Assembly: GCA_009744235.1 (NCBI GenBank)
Contig: WPHV01000002.1
Coordinates: 186,001-250,000, forward strand
Direction of reading: 5' to 3'
From: Gillisella vitis
GTDB taxonomy: Bacteria; Pseudomonadota; Alphaproteobacteria; Rhizobiales; Rhizobiaceae
DNA length: 64,000 nucleotides
Positions 18,528 through 27,918 of this stretch are shown in pieces. Made by a program: the position numbers and the translations under genes. Positions within the stretch are counted from its first letter, which is position 1. The number at the start of each line of letters is the position of its first letter. The notes under the pieces were generated by a model. It was not told the DNA's origin and did no database searches. It saw nothing but the letters and a program-made list of their open reading frames with translations.

Positions 18528-18574
18528 AGGTCCCCCCCTGAAAATCGTAGAGTTCGCCGAGCCTATCACTCTTT

Positions 18575-18608
18575 AGGGTGAGATTGGAAAATTTTAGCAT
18601 CTCACCCT
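18575..18608. promoter_or_regulatory. Large inverted repeat in divergent promoter region, candidate LAL operator
   Basis: Perfect 10-bp arms AGGGTGAGAT and ATCTCACCCT flank a 14-base spacer that itself contains the palindrome AAAATTTT. It lies 48 bp from the regulator start and about 67 bp from the amidase start, the right place for a shared divergent control site. An alternative is an RNA hairpin in the regulator's leader. Confidence 0.55.
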
Positions 18609-18675
18609 TCGGGATCATGCCAAAAATAAGTGCTGGCCGTATTTTTAGGCAACTTCGCCATTGGAGACCGGAAAA

Positions 18676-20097
18676 TTGCAGTTAAGCGAATATCGAACCT
18701 ATGATGCAACTGGATTGGCAGAGCTTGTTGCCAAAGGTGAGGTTCAGCCAACCGAACTGCTGGAAACCGCGCTTGCCGGCGTGGCGGCGATCAATCCCGC
18801 ATTGAATGCCATCGTTGCGACATTCGAAGACGAAGCCCGCCGCTTCATAAAGGAAGAGCTGAAGGATGGCCCGTTCAAAGGCGTCCCTTTCGTTCTGAAG
18901 GACCTGACCGCGCATTACGCCGGACAGCCAACGGGGGCCGGATGGCCACCTCGCGCTTCTGTCACACCGCAGCAAGACAGCGAATTGGTGCGTCGCTACA
19001 AAAAGGCGGGGCTTGTCACTTTTGCCAAGACGGCTGTGCCGGAGCTCGCCATGGACTGGACGACCCGTTCGCGGGCGCATGGCGTCACCAATAATCCATG
19101 GAATCCGGGTCGCACGGCGGGGACGTCCAGCGGTGGCACCGCAGCGGCAGTTGCCGCGGGCATCGTGCCGATGGGGCACGGCAATGACGGCGGCGGTTCG
19201 ATCCGTGTGCCATCGTCCGTCTGTGGATGTTTCGGCATGAAGCCGAGCCGGGGCCGAAATCCGGTTGCGCCAGCGGGAAGCACCTGGCAGGGCATGCTGG
19301 TGGAACATGCGCTGACCCGCTCCGTCCGCGACAGCGCCGCCCTTCTCGATGCGACCGCCGGACCGTATAGAGGGCAATTCTTCAACAGTCCCGCAGGCGG
19401 GCAATTCGCAGCCGAGGTGGGACGCGATCCCGGCAAGCTGAGAATTGCCGTTTCGACCAGGGCGCCCTACGGCGCAGAAACCCATGCTGATTGCAGGGCT
19501 GCGGTCGCCGAGACCGTCAAGCTGCTTGAAAGCCTGGGTCATCATTGCGAGGCTTTCGATATCGACTTGCCGGATGATGGCTGGGATGCTTTCGAGACAT
19601 ATATTCTCGCCGAATACGCAACCGACATGCGCCTTGAAGAGAGCGTTCTGGGGCGCAAACTGACACAAGACGATTTTCCGCAGATGCTGTGGGACATGAT
19701 TGAGGCTGGAAACTGCATCAGCGCGGTCGATGTCAATATCGCCTCGACGCGCCTGCATGAGGTGGCCTCAGCCGTTTCCTCGACATTCGAAACCTTCGAT
19801 CTCTTCCTGTCGCCAACGCTTGCCCAGCCACCGCTTCCGCATGAGGCTTTCCCCGCATCGACCTCGATGCGCGGACACTATGCGTTTTATCTGTCGTGGA
19901 TGCCTTATACGCATATCTTCAACGTCAATGGATCACCGGCCATGTCGGTGCCGCTCGTCTGGAACGACGAAGGCCTGCCGATTGGTGTTCAGTTTGCGGC
20001 TGCACCGACTGGCGAAGGTCTGTTGTTCAGACTTGCTGCGCAGTTGGAGGCGGCTCGTCCATGGAGCAATCAGCGACCGCAGATTTCGGTCGCTTGA
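18676..20097 (+). CDS. Amidase signature family protein
   Basis: A complete amidase-signature enzyme of about 473 residues. It has the catalytic lysine in GVPFVLKDLTAHY, the Gly/Ser signature TAGTSSGGTAAAVAAG and the nucleophile region DGGGSIRVPSSVCGCFGMKP. No ATG start is available: a stop at 18646 bounds the frame and only TTG codons occur. I prefer TTG at 18676 because GGAG sits about eight bases upstream; TTG at 18661 is the alternative. It is followed after 40 bp by a peptide-type binding protein. It probably hydrolyses an amide in the imported peptide-like compound. Confidence 0.88.
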   Translation: MQLSEYRTYDATGLAELVAKGEVQPTELLETALAGVAAINPALNAIVATFEDEARRFIKEELKDGPFKGVPFVLKDLTAHYAGQPTGAGWPPRASVTPQQDSELVRRYKKAGLVTFAKTAVPELAMDWTTRSRAHGVTNNPWNPGRTAGTSSGGTAAAVAAGIVPMGHGNDGGGSIRVPSSVCGCFGMKPSRGRNPVAPAGSTWQGMLVEHALTRSVRDSAALLDATAGPYRGQFFNSPAGGQFAAEVGRDPGKLRIAVSTRAPYGAETHADCRAAVAETVKLLESLGHHCEAFDIDLPDDGWDAFETYILAEYATDMRLEESVLGRKLTQDDFPQMLWDMIEAGNCISAVDVNIASTRLHEVASAVSSTFETFDLFLSPTLAQPPLPHEAFPASTSMRGHYAFYLSWMPYTHIFNVNGSPAMSVPLVWNDEGLPIGVQFAAAPTGEGLLFRLAAQLEAARPWSNQRPQISVA

Positions 20098-20137
20098 AAC
20101 TGAAACGCATAAAAATACAAAACAAAGGGAACGACGC

Positions 20138-21691
20138 ATGAACCACAAACCAGACAAATCCCCGCTTGCCCGCAGCTGCGCTGCCGTGGTCGTACTTACC
20201 GCAGCTCTCACCGGGTTTTCAGCCAGCGCTGCCGAGCTGACTGTTGCGCGCTCTGTCGATGCCGATGGCCTCGATCCGCAAAAGGCAAGCACGACACAGT
20301 CCTTGCAGATTACCAACCTGATCTTCGATACATTGCTGACGATGGCCAAGGACGGTTCCGTCCATCCCGGCCTGGCCAGTGCCTGGACGATGGCGCCGGA
20401 CGGCAAATCCTACGATTTTACCATCCGCGACGGCATCAAGTGCCACGATGGCAGCACGTTTGATGCCGCTGCGGCCAAGGCGAGCCTCGACCGTGCGCTC
20501 GATCCCGCCACCGTCAATCCGAACCTGTCGGCATGGGGTCCGATCACCAAAAGCAGCGTCGAGGGCAAGGTGCTGAAGGTCACTCTGTCCGAACCCTATG
20601 GTCCCTTCACCTCCTTCCTCACCAGCATCCAGGCGGGTTTTATCTGCCCGTCCTCGGCGTCGGCCAAGGAATTCAAGCCGATTGGCACCGGCCCGTTCAA
20701 ATTCGTCAACTGGACCCGCAATGACAGCATCCAGCTGGAGGCAAATGCCGATTACCAGAACGCCAACCCTCTCATCGAAAACCCCGGCAAGCCGCATATC
20801 GACAAGCTGACCTTCAAAGTCATCCCGGAAGCGGTGGCCAGAATGGCCGCTCTGCGCTCTGGCGAGGTCGATATGGTCGAGCCGTCTCTGGAAGAAGCCG
20901 CCGACCTGAAGGCCGACAGCAATTTCAAGGTCTACGCAGCCGAGCTGTCCGGCCAGCAAATGCTGGCCGCCTTCACCTGGAAGATCAAGCCGCTCGACAA
21001 TCCGGATATCCGCAAGGCGATCGGCATGGCAATGAACCGCGACGCCTATGCGTCGATTGCCTTTGAAGGCCTCGTCAACACCGCCAATTGCCCTGTGGCA
21101 CCGAACCTGTTCTCGACGGATGAGGCGCTTTGCGCCACCTGGGGCGTCAAATATGACCCCGAAGCCGCCAAGGCTTTGATGGCCAAGGCGGGCTATACGC
21201 CGGAAAAACCGCTGAAGGTGAAGCTTCTCGTTCACAAGCTGCCGGGCTGGGACCAGATGCACCAGATCATGCAGCAGGATCTGGCGGCCATCGGCGTTCA
21301 GGCCGAGATCGAGACCCGCGAAGTGGCCGCCTATTTCGACTATATGAAGGGCGTCAACGAACGCACCGATGGCGAACCTGCCGTCTGGACCATGGGCATG
21401 TCGGGCGTCGATCCGGACTACCTCACTTTCCTTTGGAAACGTCCCGGCTTTGTCAATATGGGCATCAATGCCGACCTCGATGGCATGTTGGACGAGCAGC
21501 GCAAGCTTTCAGGTGATGCACGGGCCGCCAAGATCCATGATATTGAAAAATATCTGATGCAGAATGCCTATGCGATCCCGCTGCTGTCGCCTGGTTGGGG
21601 CTGGCTGATGGCATCGACCTCGAAAGTCGATGGCTTCAAGATGGGCTTCATGGTCTCGCTGCTTTTCAACGACGTGAGCGTCAAGCCATAA
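20138..21691 (+). CDS. Peptide/opine-type ABC importer binding protein (family 5)
   Basis: A 517-residue extracellular solute-binding protein of the DppA/OppA family. The N-terminus has a Sec signal peptide with the hydrophobic core AAVVVLTAALTGF and probable cleavage after SASAA. The mature start ELTVARSVDADGLDPQ and the later FKPIGTGPFKFVNWTRND are characteristic family blocks. The ATG at 20138 gives this signal; a longer frame from 19700 is only an overlap with the amidase. It is followed by a RIME-like element, then two permeases and two ATPases. Family 5 proteins bind peptides, opines, glutathione or oligosaccharides, so the cargo stays open. Confidence 0.92.
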   Translation: MNHKPDKSPLARSCAAVVVLTAALTGFSASAAELTVARSVDADGLDPQKASTTQSLQITNLIFDTLLTMAKDGSVHPGLASAWTMAPDGKSYDFTIRDGIKCHDGSTFDAAAAKASLDRALDPATVNPNLSAWGPITKSSVEGKVLKVTLSEPYGPFTSFLTSIQAGFICPSSASAKEFKPIGTGPFKFVNWTRNDSIQLEANADYQNANPLIENPGKPHIDKLTFKVIPEAVARMAALRSGEVDMVEPSLEEAADLKADSNFKVYAAELSGQQMLAAFTWKIKPLDNPDIRKAIGMAMNRDAYASIAFEGLVNTANCPVAPNLFSTDEALCATWGVKYDPEAAKALMAKAGYTPEKPLKVKLLVHKLPGWDQMHQIMQQDLAAIGVQAEIETREVAAYFDYMKGVNERTDGEPAVWTMGMSGVDPDYLTFLWKRPGFVNMGINADLDGMLDEQRKLSGDARAAKIHDIEKYLMQNAYAIPLLSPGWGWLMASTSKVDGFKMGFMVSLLFNDVSVKP

Positions 21692-21714
21692 TAAGGAACA
21701 GCTGCTCCGGCTAC

Positions 21715-21819
21715 TGCATAATTCTTTAAACCGGAATCGGTTTAAAGAGAAAATTATGCAGCAGATATTAAGTGCTACAGCGAACTTTTGTGCGCCATAT
21801 AGGGCGCACGGCGCTGTAG
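21715..21819. repeat. RIME-like intergenic mosaic element, copy 1
   Basis: About 105 bp made of two palindromes. The first runs from TGCATAATTCTTTAAACCG to its near complement ending AAAATTATGCA. The second runs GCTACAGCG ... GTGCGCC-ATATA-GGGCGCAC ... CGCTGTAG. A near-identical copy is at 31226-31329. Sequence and structure match my recollection of RIME elements of Rhizobiaceae. It sits between the binding-protein and permease genes of one operon and can fold as RNA, so it may lower downstream expression relative to the binding protein. Confidence 0.85.
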
Positions 21820-21852
21820 GCCGGGGCAGCCTTCCGATACAAACGGGTTCCA

Positions 21853-22776
21853 ATGCTTGTTCTCATTTTCAAACGGCTGCTCATTGCCTTGGCGACGGTT
21901 GTGTCTGTCATTATCCTGTCGGGCATACTCATCCATATCGTCCCTGGCGATCCGGTCACTGCGATGATGGCGCAATCCGTGACCGCAAGTCCGGAAGCGA
22001 TGGCGCAAATGCGGGCCAAGCTGGGGCTCGACCTGCCAGTCTGGCAGCAGGTGGGGCTCTATACCTGGCACGTTTTCCAGGGTGATCTCGGCATGACGAT
22101 CCGCGGCAACGAACCTGTCGCAAGGTTGCTTCTCCAGCGGCTGCCAAACACCTTTGCTCTGGCGGTTTCAGGGCTCGGCGTTGCGCTTGCCATCGGCATA
22201 CCGCTCGGCTTTCTGGCGGCAATCCATCGCGGCAAACTAACCGATACGGCGGTCATGGTGATTGCGGTGCTGGGTGTCTCCATCCCCGGTTTCTGGCTGG
22301 GACTGATCATGATCCAGGTGTTTTCGCTCAAGCTCGGCTGGTTGCCAGTCGCAGGCTCGGGTTTGCGCAACATTATCCTACCAGCCCTGACACTGGGTCT
22401 GACCTACTGCGCCCTGGTGGCGCGCATGACGCGCTCCGCCCTCGTCGAGGTCCTGGCCGAGGACTATATCCGCACGGCCCGCGCGCGCGGGCTTCGTGAG
22501 TATCAGGTGCTTTTGGTTCATGCCCTGAAGCCGGCGCTGATCAGTATCGTCACGGTGGTCGGGCTGGTCTTTGCCTACCTCCTCGGCGGTCAGGTGATCA
22601 TCGAGAACGTGTTTTCGTGGAATGGCATCGGCCGCCTGGCCGTCCAGGCCATGCTGGAGCGTGACTATCCGATGATCCAGGGCTTCATTGTTGTCTTCGC
22701 CAGTTCGGTTGTCATTGTTTCGATGCTGATCGACATTCTCTACGGCTTTCTTGATCCCCGCATGAGGCAAAGATGA
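21853..22776 (+). CDS. Peptide-type ABC importer permease (DppB-like)
   Basis: A 307-residue type I ABC permease. The N-terminus MLVLIFKRLLIALATVVSV and the early PGDPVTAM block are diagnostic of DppB/OppB. The coupling loop reads EDYIRTARARGLREYQVLLVHALK. About six membrane segments are visible. The stop overlaps the next permease by 4 bp. It follows the binding-protein gene with an intervening RIME-like repeat. Confidence 0.92.
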   Translation: MLVLIFKRLLIALATVVSVIILSGILIHIVPGDPVTAMMAQSVTASPEAMAQMRAKLGLDLPVWQQVGLYTWHVFQGDLGMTIRGNEPVARLLLQRLPNTFALAVSGLGVALAIGIPLGFLAAIHRGKLTDTAVMVIAVLGVSIPGFWLGLIMIQVFSLKLGWLPVAGSGLRNIILPALTLGLTYCALVARMTRSALVEVLAEDYIRTARARGLREYQVLLVHALKPALISIVTVVGLVFAYLLGGQVIIENVFSWNGIGRLAVQAMLERDYPMIQGFIVVFASSVVIVSMLIDILYGFLDPRMRQR

Positions 22777-23621
22777 CCAGCATCGCAAAACGCAGCATGT
22801 TCTCTCGCAGATTGCCTGTCAGTGTGACGATAGGGCTGGCGCTTGCACTTATCATCGTGCTGCTCTCTCTGCTGTCATCCTATATTGCTCCGTTTGATCC
22901 GATGCGGATGGCGGCTGGCCCCCGGTTGTCGGCTCCATCGGCAGCGCATCTTTTCGGAACCGACGAATTTGGCCGCGACCTTTTCAGCCGCGTGCTGCTC
23001 GGCGGACGGTTGTCGCTTGGCATCGGCCTCAGCGCTGTCGTCAGCGGTCTGGTGATTGGCGGTCTCATTGGTCTGATCGCCGCTTTCGGTGGGCGGCTTG
23101 TCGAAGCCTTGCTTCTGCGGCTTATCGATGTGCTCTATTCGTTTCCCGATACGTTGATCGCCCTTGCGCTGGTCGCTTTCCTCGGTCCGGGAATAGAGAA
23201 CGCAACGCTGGCAATTGCCATCAGCCTCGTTCCGTTTTACGCGCGGGTGGCCTATGGCCTTGCGGCTGCCGAGCGGGCAAAACCCTATATTGATGCCGCC
23301 AGACTTGCAGGCACCCGGTCCGCGCGGCTGGTCCGCGTTCATGTCATGCCGAATATTGTGCAAAGCCTGATCGTTATGGCAACACTCGGATTTTCGTCCG
23401 CCATCCTGTCCGCCGCCGGGCTTTCGTTTCTGGGGCTTGGGGTCCAGCCGCCATCGCCGGAATGGGGAGCCATCCTTGCCTCGGGGCGCAATTATATCAC
23501 CAAAGCCCCGTGGATCCTGATCTTTCCGGGATTGGCGATCTGCCTCACCGTTCTTTCCTTCAATTTGATCGGTGACAGTCTCAGGGACCTCATCGACCCC
23601 CGCCGAAAGGCAAGGCCATGA
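22773..23621 (+). CDS. Peptide-type ABC importer permease (DppC-like)
   Basis: A 282-residue partner permease. The block HLFGTDEFGRDLFSRVLLGGR after the first membrane segment is the DppC/OppC hallmark, and the EAA loop lies near KPYIDAARLAGTRSARLVRV. The C-terminal LSFLGLGVQPPSPEWGAIL is also conserved in the family. It is coupled by 4-bp overlaps to both neighbours. Confidence 0.92.
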   Translation: MTSIAKRSMFSRRLPVSVTIGLALALIIVLLSLLSSYIAPFDPMRMAAGPRLSAPSAAHLFGTDEFGRDLFSRVLLGGRLSLGIGLSAVVSGLVIGGLIGLIAAFGGRLVEALLLRLIDVLYSFPDTLIALALVAFLGPGIENATLAIAISLVPFYARVAYGLAAAERAKPYIDAARLAGTRSARLVRVHVMPNIVQSLIVMATLGFSSAILSAAGLSFLGLGVQPPSPEWGAILASGRNYITKAPWILIFPGLAICLTVLSFNLIGDSLRDLIDPRRKARP

Positions 23622-24451
23622 CGCAACCTTATCTGCGAGTCCGCGATCTGACGGTTGCCTTCCCCACCAGGCAAGGGCCGTTCGCCGCTGTCGATGGTGT
23701 CGGGTTCGACCTTGCCCGGGGAGAGATCCTCGCACTTGTCGGCGAATCCGGCAGCGGCAAGAGCATGACGTCGCTATCGATCATGCGTCTTCTGCCCGAG
23801 GCGGCGATAATGTCAGGCACGATCGAGATCGATGGGCAGAATATTGCCGGGCTTCAGCGCCGGGACATGGAAGATGTGCGTGGTGCCAAAATCGGCATGA
23901 TCTTCCAGGAGCCGATGACGTCGCTCAATCCGGTCCTGACCATAGGCCGCCAGATGAGCGAAGGCTTGATCCGTCATAAGGGCATTGCGCGTCGTCTGGC
24001 ACTGGAGCACGCCATTGCCGCGCTTGAGGATGTCCGTATTCCCGAACCCCGGCGCATTCTCGGTCAGTATCCGCATCAACTGTCCGGCGGCATGCGCCAG
24101 CGTGTGATGATTGCCGCTGCCCTGACCCTGAAACCCGGCGTGCTGATTGCCGATGAGCCGACCACGGCGCTTGACGTGACAGTCCAGGCGCAGGTGCTGG
24201 ATCTGCTTGTTGATCTCAAACTGCGCCATGGGTCAGGCATTCTGCTGATCACCCATGACATTGGTGTGGTTGCCGAAACGGCGGATCGTGTCGCGGTCAT
24301 GCGCGGCGGGCGCATCGTTGAAGCCGGCCCGGTCGCGCAAATTCTGTCTGCGCCGCAGCATGACTATACCAAAGCGTTACTGGCCTCGCATCTGACCGTT
24401 GAACGGGCGATGCGGCAGCGCCGCGACAAGACAAAGGCCAATGCCAGATGA
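23618..24451 (+). CDS. Peptide-type ABC importer ATPase (DppD-like)
   Basis: A 277-residue ATPase with Walker [10 protein letters not shown], signature [15 protein letters not shown] and Walker [13 protein letters not shown]. Motifs and length fit DppD/OppD, although the C-terminal iron-sulfur/solute-specificity extension is shorter than usual. It overlaps the DppF-like gene by 4 bp. The two form the heterodimeric motor of the first peptide-type importer. Confidence 0.9.
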   Translation: MTQPYLRVRDLTVAFPTRQGPFAAVDGVGFDLARGEILALVGESGSGKSMTSLSIMRLLPEAAIMSGTIEIDGQNIAGLQRRDMEDVRGAKIGMIFQEPMTSLNPVLTIGRQMSEGLIRHKGIARRLALEHAIAALEDVRIPEPRRILGQYPHQLSGGMRQRVMIAAALTLKPGVLIADEPTTALDVTVQAQVLDLLVDLKLRHGSGILLITHDIGVVAETADRVAVMRGGRIVEAGPVAQILSAPQHDYTKALLASHLTVERAMRQRRDKTKANAR

Positions 24452-25332
24452 CGACAGAACCAATCCTGGCCCTTGAGAATATCCGCAAGGTATTTTCCGC
24501 GAACGGGCGAGAGGTGAGGGCGCTCAACGGTGTGTCTCTCAGTCTCGGGCGCGGCGAAACGCTCGGGGTGATCGGCGAAAGCGGCTCCGGTAAATCGACG
24601 CTGGGCCGTATCGCCGTGGGGCTTGAAACCGCTGATAAAGGCACGATCCGCATCGGCGGGACCGATATTGCCGGTCTTTCAGCGCCCTTGCGCCGTGAGG
24701 CGTTTCGCCATTGTCAGATGATCTTCCAGGACCCGTATTCCTCCCTCAATCCCAGACTGAAGATCGGTCGCCAGATCGGGGAGGGGATCTACGCCACCGG
24801 TGTCGCCAATTGGAAAGAGATCGGCGAGAGCGTTGCGGATCTTCTGGAGAAAGTCGGGCTCAAGCGGGACTATGCGGATCGCTATCCGCATGAGTTTTCC
24901 GGTGGCCAGCGTCAACGTATCGCCATTGCCCGTGCGCTTGCGCCAGGGCCGCAGGTGGTGATTGCCGATGAACCCGTTTCTGCCCTCGATGTCAGTATTC
25001 AGGCCCAGATTCTCGATCTGCTGGCTGATTTGCAGAAAGAGAATTTTCTATCCTACCTGTTTATCTCCCATGACATGGCCGTCGTCGCGCATCTCTGCGA
25101 CCGGGTCGCCGTGATGCATCATGGTCGTATCGTGGAATATGGCCCGGTCGAAGCGATCGTTGAACATGCCCGGCATCCTTATACGAAGAGCTTATTGGAA
25201 GCCGTTCCGCGCCTTGGCCGCCGCCGCAGCGGTGAGCGACATGTGCCAGTCGCGCTGCCTACTCATGGCGACGGCGATCCCTATGAGGCGGTTTCGCCTG
25301 GCCATTGGGTCTTGGCGCATAGCCTTTTGTAA
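24448..25332 (+). CDS. Peptide-type ABC importer ATPase (DppF-like)
   Basis: A 294-residue ATPase with Walker [13 protein letters not shown], signature FSGGQRQRIAIARAL and Walker B VVIADEPVSALD. A C-terminal solute-specificity extension (HPYTKSLLEAVPRLG) is typical of DppF/OppF. It completes the first importer. A fused double ATPase gene starts 87 bp further on and would duplicate its function for the second importer. Confidence 0.9.
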   Translation: MTTEPILALENIRKVFSANGREVRALNGVSLSLGRGETLGVIGESGSGKSTLGRIAVGLETADKGTIRIGGTDIAGLSAPLRREAFRHCQMIFQDPYSSLNPRLKIGRQIGEGIYATGVANWKEIGESVADLLEKVGLKRDYADRYPHEFSGGQRQRIAIARALAPGPQVVIADEPVSALDVSIQAQILDLLADLQKENFLSYLFISHDMAVVAHLCDRVAVMHHGRIVEYGPVEAIVEHARHPYTKSLLEAVPRLGRRRSGERHVPVALPTHGDGDPYEAVSPGHWVLAHSLL

Positions 25333-25419
25333 CGGATTGGCGACCCTTGCGGCGTTACGGCACCTTTCTTGCATCGCTGTTTTCAAAAGAGCGTCAAGTG
25401 GAACAATAAGGGGAAACTC

Positions 25420-27069
25420 ATGCCGAATTCTGTTCAAGACGATGCTAGCAAGGCAGGAAAGCTGCTGTCCGTACGAAGATTGACTGTCGGCTTGCCTCCG
25501 GGCATGGACCGCCGATATGCGGTGGAAGATATGTCCTTCGACCTGAAGGCTGGAGAAATTCTCTGCATTATCGGCGAGTCCGGCTCGGGTAAATCCGTGA
25601 CGGCCAATGCCACGATGGGACTTCTCGCACAGTCTCTCCACATTGTATCCGGCAGCATTATGCTGGAGGGCCAGGAGCTGGTGGGGGCAGATGACGCCAC
25701 CTTGCGCGCGTTGCGTGGCCGTGTCGTTTCGATGATTTTCCAAGACCCTTTGTCGGCACTCAATCCCCTGATGACCGTGGGCGATCAGATCGCCGAGGTC
25801 ATGGAAGCTCACGGCATTGGCACGCAGCAGGAGCGCCGGGTCCGCGTTCTCGAGCTGATTACCGAAGTGGGGCTGCCGGACCCGGAACTGATGCAGCATC
25901 AATATCCCTTCCGATTGTCCGGCGGTCAACGACAGCGCGTGATGATTGCCATGGCGTTGGCGCTTGAACCGAAAGTATTGATCGCTGATGAGCCGACCAC
26001 CGCCCTCGACGTGACCACACAGGCGCAGATCCTTGAACTGATCGCGTCTATCCAACGCCGCAAGCAGATGAGTGTGATGTTCATCACCCATGATTTCGGG
26101 GTGGTGGCCGAGATTGCCGACCGTGTGATTGTCATGGAAAAGGGGCATGTCGTCGAACAAGGGCCGGCATCCGTGGTGCTGAAAAACCCTGATCATCCCT
26201 ATACGCAAAGGCTGATAGCCGCCGTGCCACGGATGCGCGCCACCGACCGCGACAATGAGGGAGATACGCCTGTTGTTCTGGAGGCCCGCAATCTCTGCAA
26301 GACCTATGGCACAGGTTCAGGCTTCCTGTCGAAAGGACGCGTGATCAAGGCGGTCGATGATGTCTCGTTTACGATCGCCAAAGGCCGGACGCTGGGTATT
26401 GTCGGGGAATCCGGATCGGGGAAATCATCGCTTGGGCGTCTTCTCGTCAAGCTGATGAACAGCGATTCCGGCGAAATCCTCTTCGGTGGCAGCGATATTG
26501 CACCCCTGTCGGAAGAGGCCTTCCGCCCGATGCGGCCCTATATCCAGATGATTTTTCAGGACCCTTTCGCCTCCCTCAATCCGCGCCAGACCATCGGCCG
26601 CATCTTGACCGTCGGTCCGGTGGCGCAGGCGACGCCCATTCACGAGGCGCGAACACGGGCAATGCGGCTTCTGGAGCGGGTCGGCTTGGATGCAGGCGCC
26701 TATGACCGGTATCCGCATGAATTTTCAGGCGGCCAGCGGCAGCGTATCGGTATAGCCCGCGCATTGATGTTCAATCCCATGCTGATCGTTGCGGATGAAG
26801 CCGTTTCGGCGCTCGATGTTTCGATCCAGGCGCAGATCCTTCAACTGCTGACGGAAGTCCAGCAGGAAATGAAACTGGCCATGGCCTTTATCACTCATGA
26901 TCTGCGCGTCGCCAGTCAGATCTGCGATGAAATCGCGGTGATGTATAAGGGCCGTATTGTCGAATATGGACCACCCTCGCAGATTTTCCGCAATCCTACC
27001 CATGACTATACCCGCCAACTCGTTTCGGCTATTCCCGGCAGCGAATGGGAGCCTGCCGTGATGGCATAA
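25420..27069 (+). CDS. Fused double ATPase of second peptide-type ABC importer (DppD-DppF fusion)
   Basis: A 549-residue protein with two complete cassettes. The first has [24 protein letters not shown] and [12 protein letters not shown]. The second has [27 protein letters not shown] and LIVADEAVSALD, where the usual Pro after Glu in Walker B is Ala. The layout is that of YejF/GsiA-type fusions. The ATG at 25420 follows an AAGGGGAAA ribosome-binding site; an in-frame start at 25369 is less likely. Its binding protein and permeases are probably at 29523-33266, with a regulator and an oxidoreductase in between. It could also serve the first importer. Confidence 0.9.
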   Translation: MPNSVQDDASKAGKLLSVRRLTVGLPPGMDRRYAVEDMSFDLKAGEILCIIGESGSGKSVTANATMGLLAQSLHIVSGSIMLEGQELVGADDATLRALRGRVVSMIFQDPLSALNPLMTVGDQIAEVMEAHGIGTQQERRVRVLELITEVGLPDPELMQHQYPFRLSGGQRQRVMIAMALALEPKVLIADEPTTALDVTTQAQILELIASIQRRKQMSVMFITHDFGVVAEIADRVIVMEKGHVVEQGPASVVLKNPDHPYTQRLIAAVPRMRATDRDNEGDTPVVLEARNLCKTYGTGSGFLSKGRVIKAVDDVSFTIAKGRTLGIVGESGSGKSSLGRLLVKLMNSDSGEILFGGSDIAPLSEEAFRPMRPYIQMIFQDPFASLNPRQTIGRILTVGPVAQATPIHEARTRAMRLLERVGLDAGAYDRYPHEFSGGQRQRIGIARALMFNPMLIVADEAVSALDVSIQAQILQLLTEVQQEMKLAMAFITHDLRVASQICDEIAVMYKGRIVEYGPPSQIFRNPTHDYTRQLVSAIPGSEWEPAVMA

Positions 27070-27455
27070 TGCCCATATTGGCCTGGCCCAGCCTCAGCTC
27101 AAAATGACCTTGGGTCTTGTCTTCACTCGAGGTCCGCTTGCCTGCCAATCGTGCAGGAATAGGCATGTCTTCTTGCTGGTCGGCTATATTTTGGGCGGTA
27201 TTGCGGGATGCGTAAATTTGCATCTTCAATCTCAAAAAAATAGTTGCAAATGTCCATTAATGGGCGTTCAATCCCGCCAAGAAAAGAGTAGGCGATAGAA
27301 TGGTTCCACGTCCTTTCGTCAATATCAGGCGCTCAACAAACTGAAAAAATTGTGCTTTCGGGCGTAAACCGAAAATCGGTTAATTGTGTCTTTCGCTTGA
27401 GTAGTTCTGCGGCGGAGTGTTTTTTGTTGATGACGGTGGGGCAGGGGGTGGCCAG
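27070..27455. other. 386-bp intergenic region upstream of MarR-type gene
   Basis: No convincing gene. It contains a long-spaced inverted repeat (ATTTGCA at 27216-27222 and TGCAAAT at 27245-27251), an A-tract at 27233-27240, and a compact inverted repeat at 27367-27381, listed separately. It probably carries the promoter of the regulator/oxidoreductase unit. Confidence 0.6.
27367..27381. promoter_or_regulatory. Inverted repeat, candidate MarR-type operator
   Basis: Arms AACCGA and TCGGTT around AAA, 75 bp before the start chosen for the MarR-type gene. Symmetric short sites in this position are typical of MarR autoregulation. Confidence 0.4.
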
Positions 27456-27905
27456 ATGGCGGCGGTGGAACTGGATGTTCTGGAAAATGTCCTCAGCTAT
27501 TACATCCGCACGATCAACATGGCGGTTTCCCGCGATCTCGATCAGAAACTTGGTAAGCTCGAAGTTGCCAAGGGGACCGGCAAGATCACCACGCTGTTGC
27601 TGGTCGATAGCCATCCAGGCATCCGGTCTTCTGTCATCGCGCAACTGATCCTCAAGGACCGGTCGGCCATGGTGCGGCTGGTCGACCAGATGGAAGAGCA
27701 GGAACTGCTGCGCCGTGAGGCGGATGATGATGATAACCGTGCTCAGGGGCTGTTCATTACGCCCAAGGGTGCTGCGCTGGCAAAACGTGTTCGTCCCCTC
27801 GTCGTGAAGCAATCGCGGGATTTCTTTCCCGATATTACCGACGAAGAACATCAGATGCTGATCTCGGTACTTGGGCGTACCTATCGGCGCATCGTGGGGC
27901 TTTAG
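27456..27905 (+). CDS. MarR-family transcriptional regulator
   Basis: A 149-residue winged helix-turn-helix regulator starting MAAVELDVLENVLSYYIRT. The DNA-binding part includes GIRSSVIAQLILKDRSAMVRLVDQMEEQ, and the wing has DDDDNRAQGLFITPKG. The frame is open further upstream to 27417, but the ATG at 27456 follows a G-rich stretch and gives the usual family N-terminus. It lies between the fused ATPase and the FAD-dependent oxidoreductase, so it is a likely local regulator of the second peptide-type system. Confidence 0.85.
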   Translation: MAAVELDVLENVLSYYIRTINMAVSRDLDQKLGKLEVAKGTGKITTLLLVDSHPGIRSSVIAQLILKDRSAMVRLVDQMEEQELLRREADDDDNRAQGLFITPKGAALAKRVRPLVVKQSRDFFPDITDEEHQMLISVLGRTYRRIVGL

Positions 27906-27918
27906 GGCTTGCCCTAGA

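Noticed and set aside
27104..27298. Small Cys-containing open frame upstream of the MarR-type gene
   Set aside because: No ribosome-binding site, no family resemblance, and it spans AT-rich regulatory-looking sequence.
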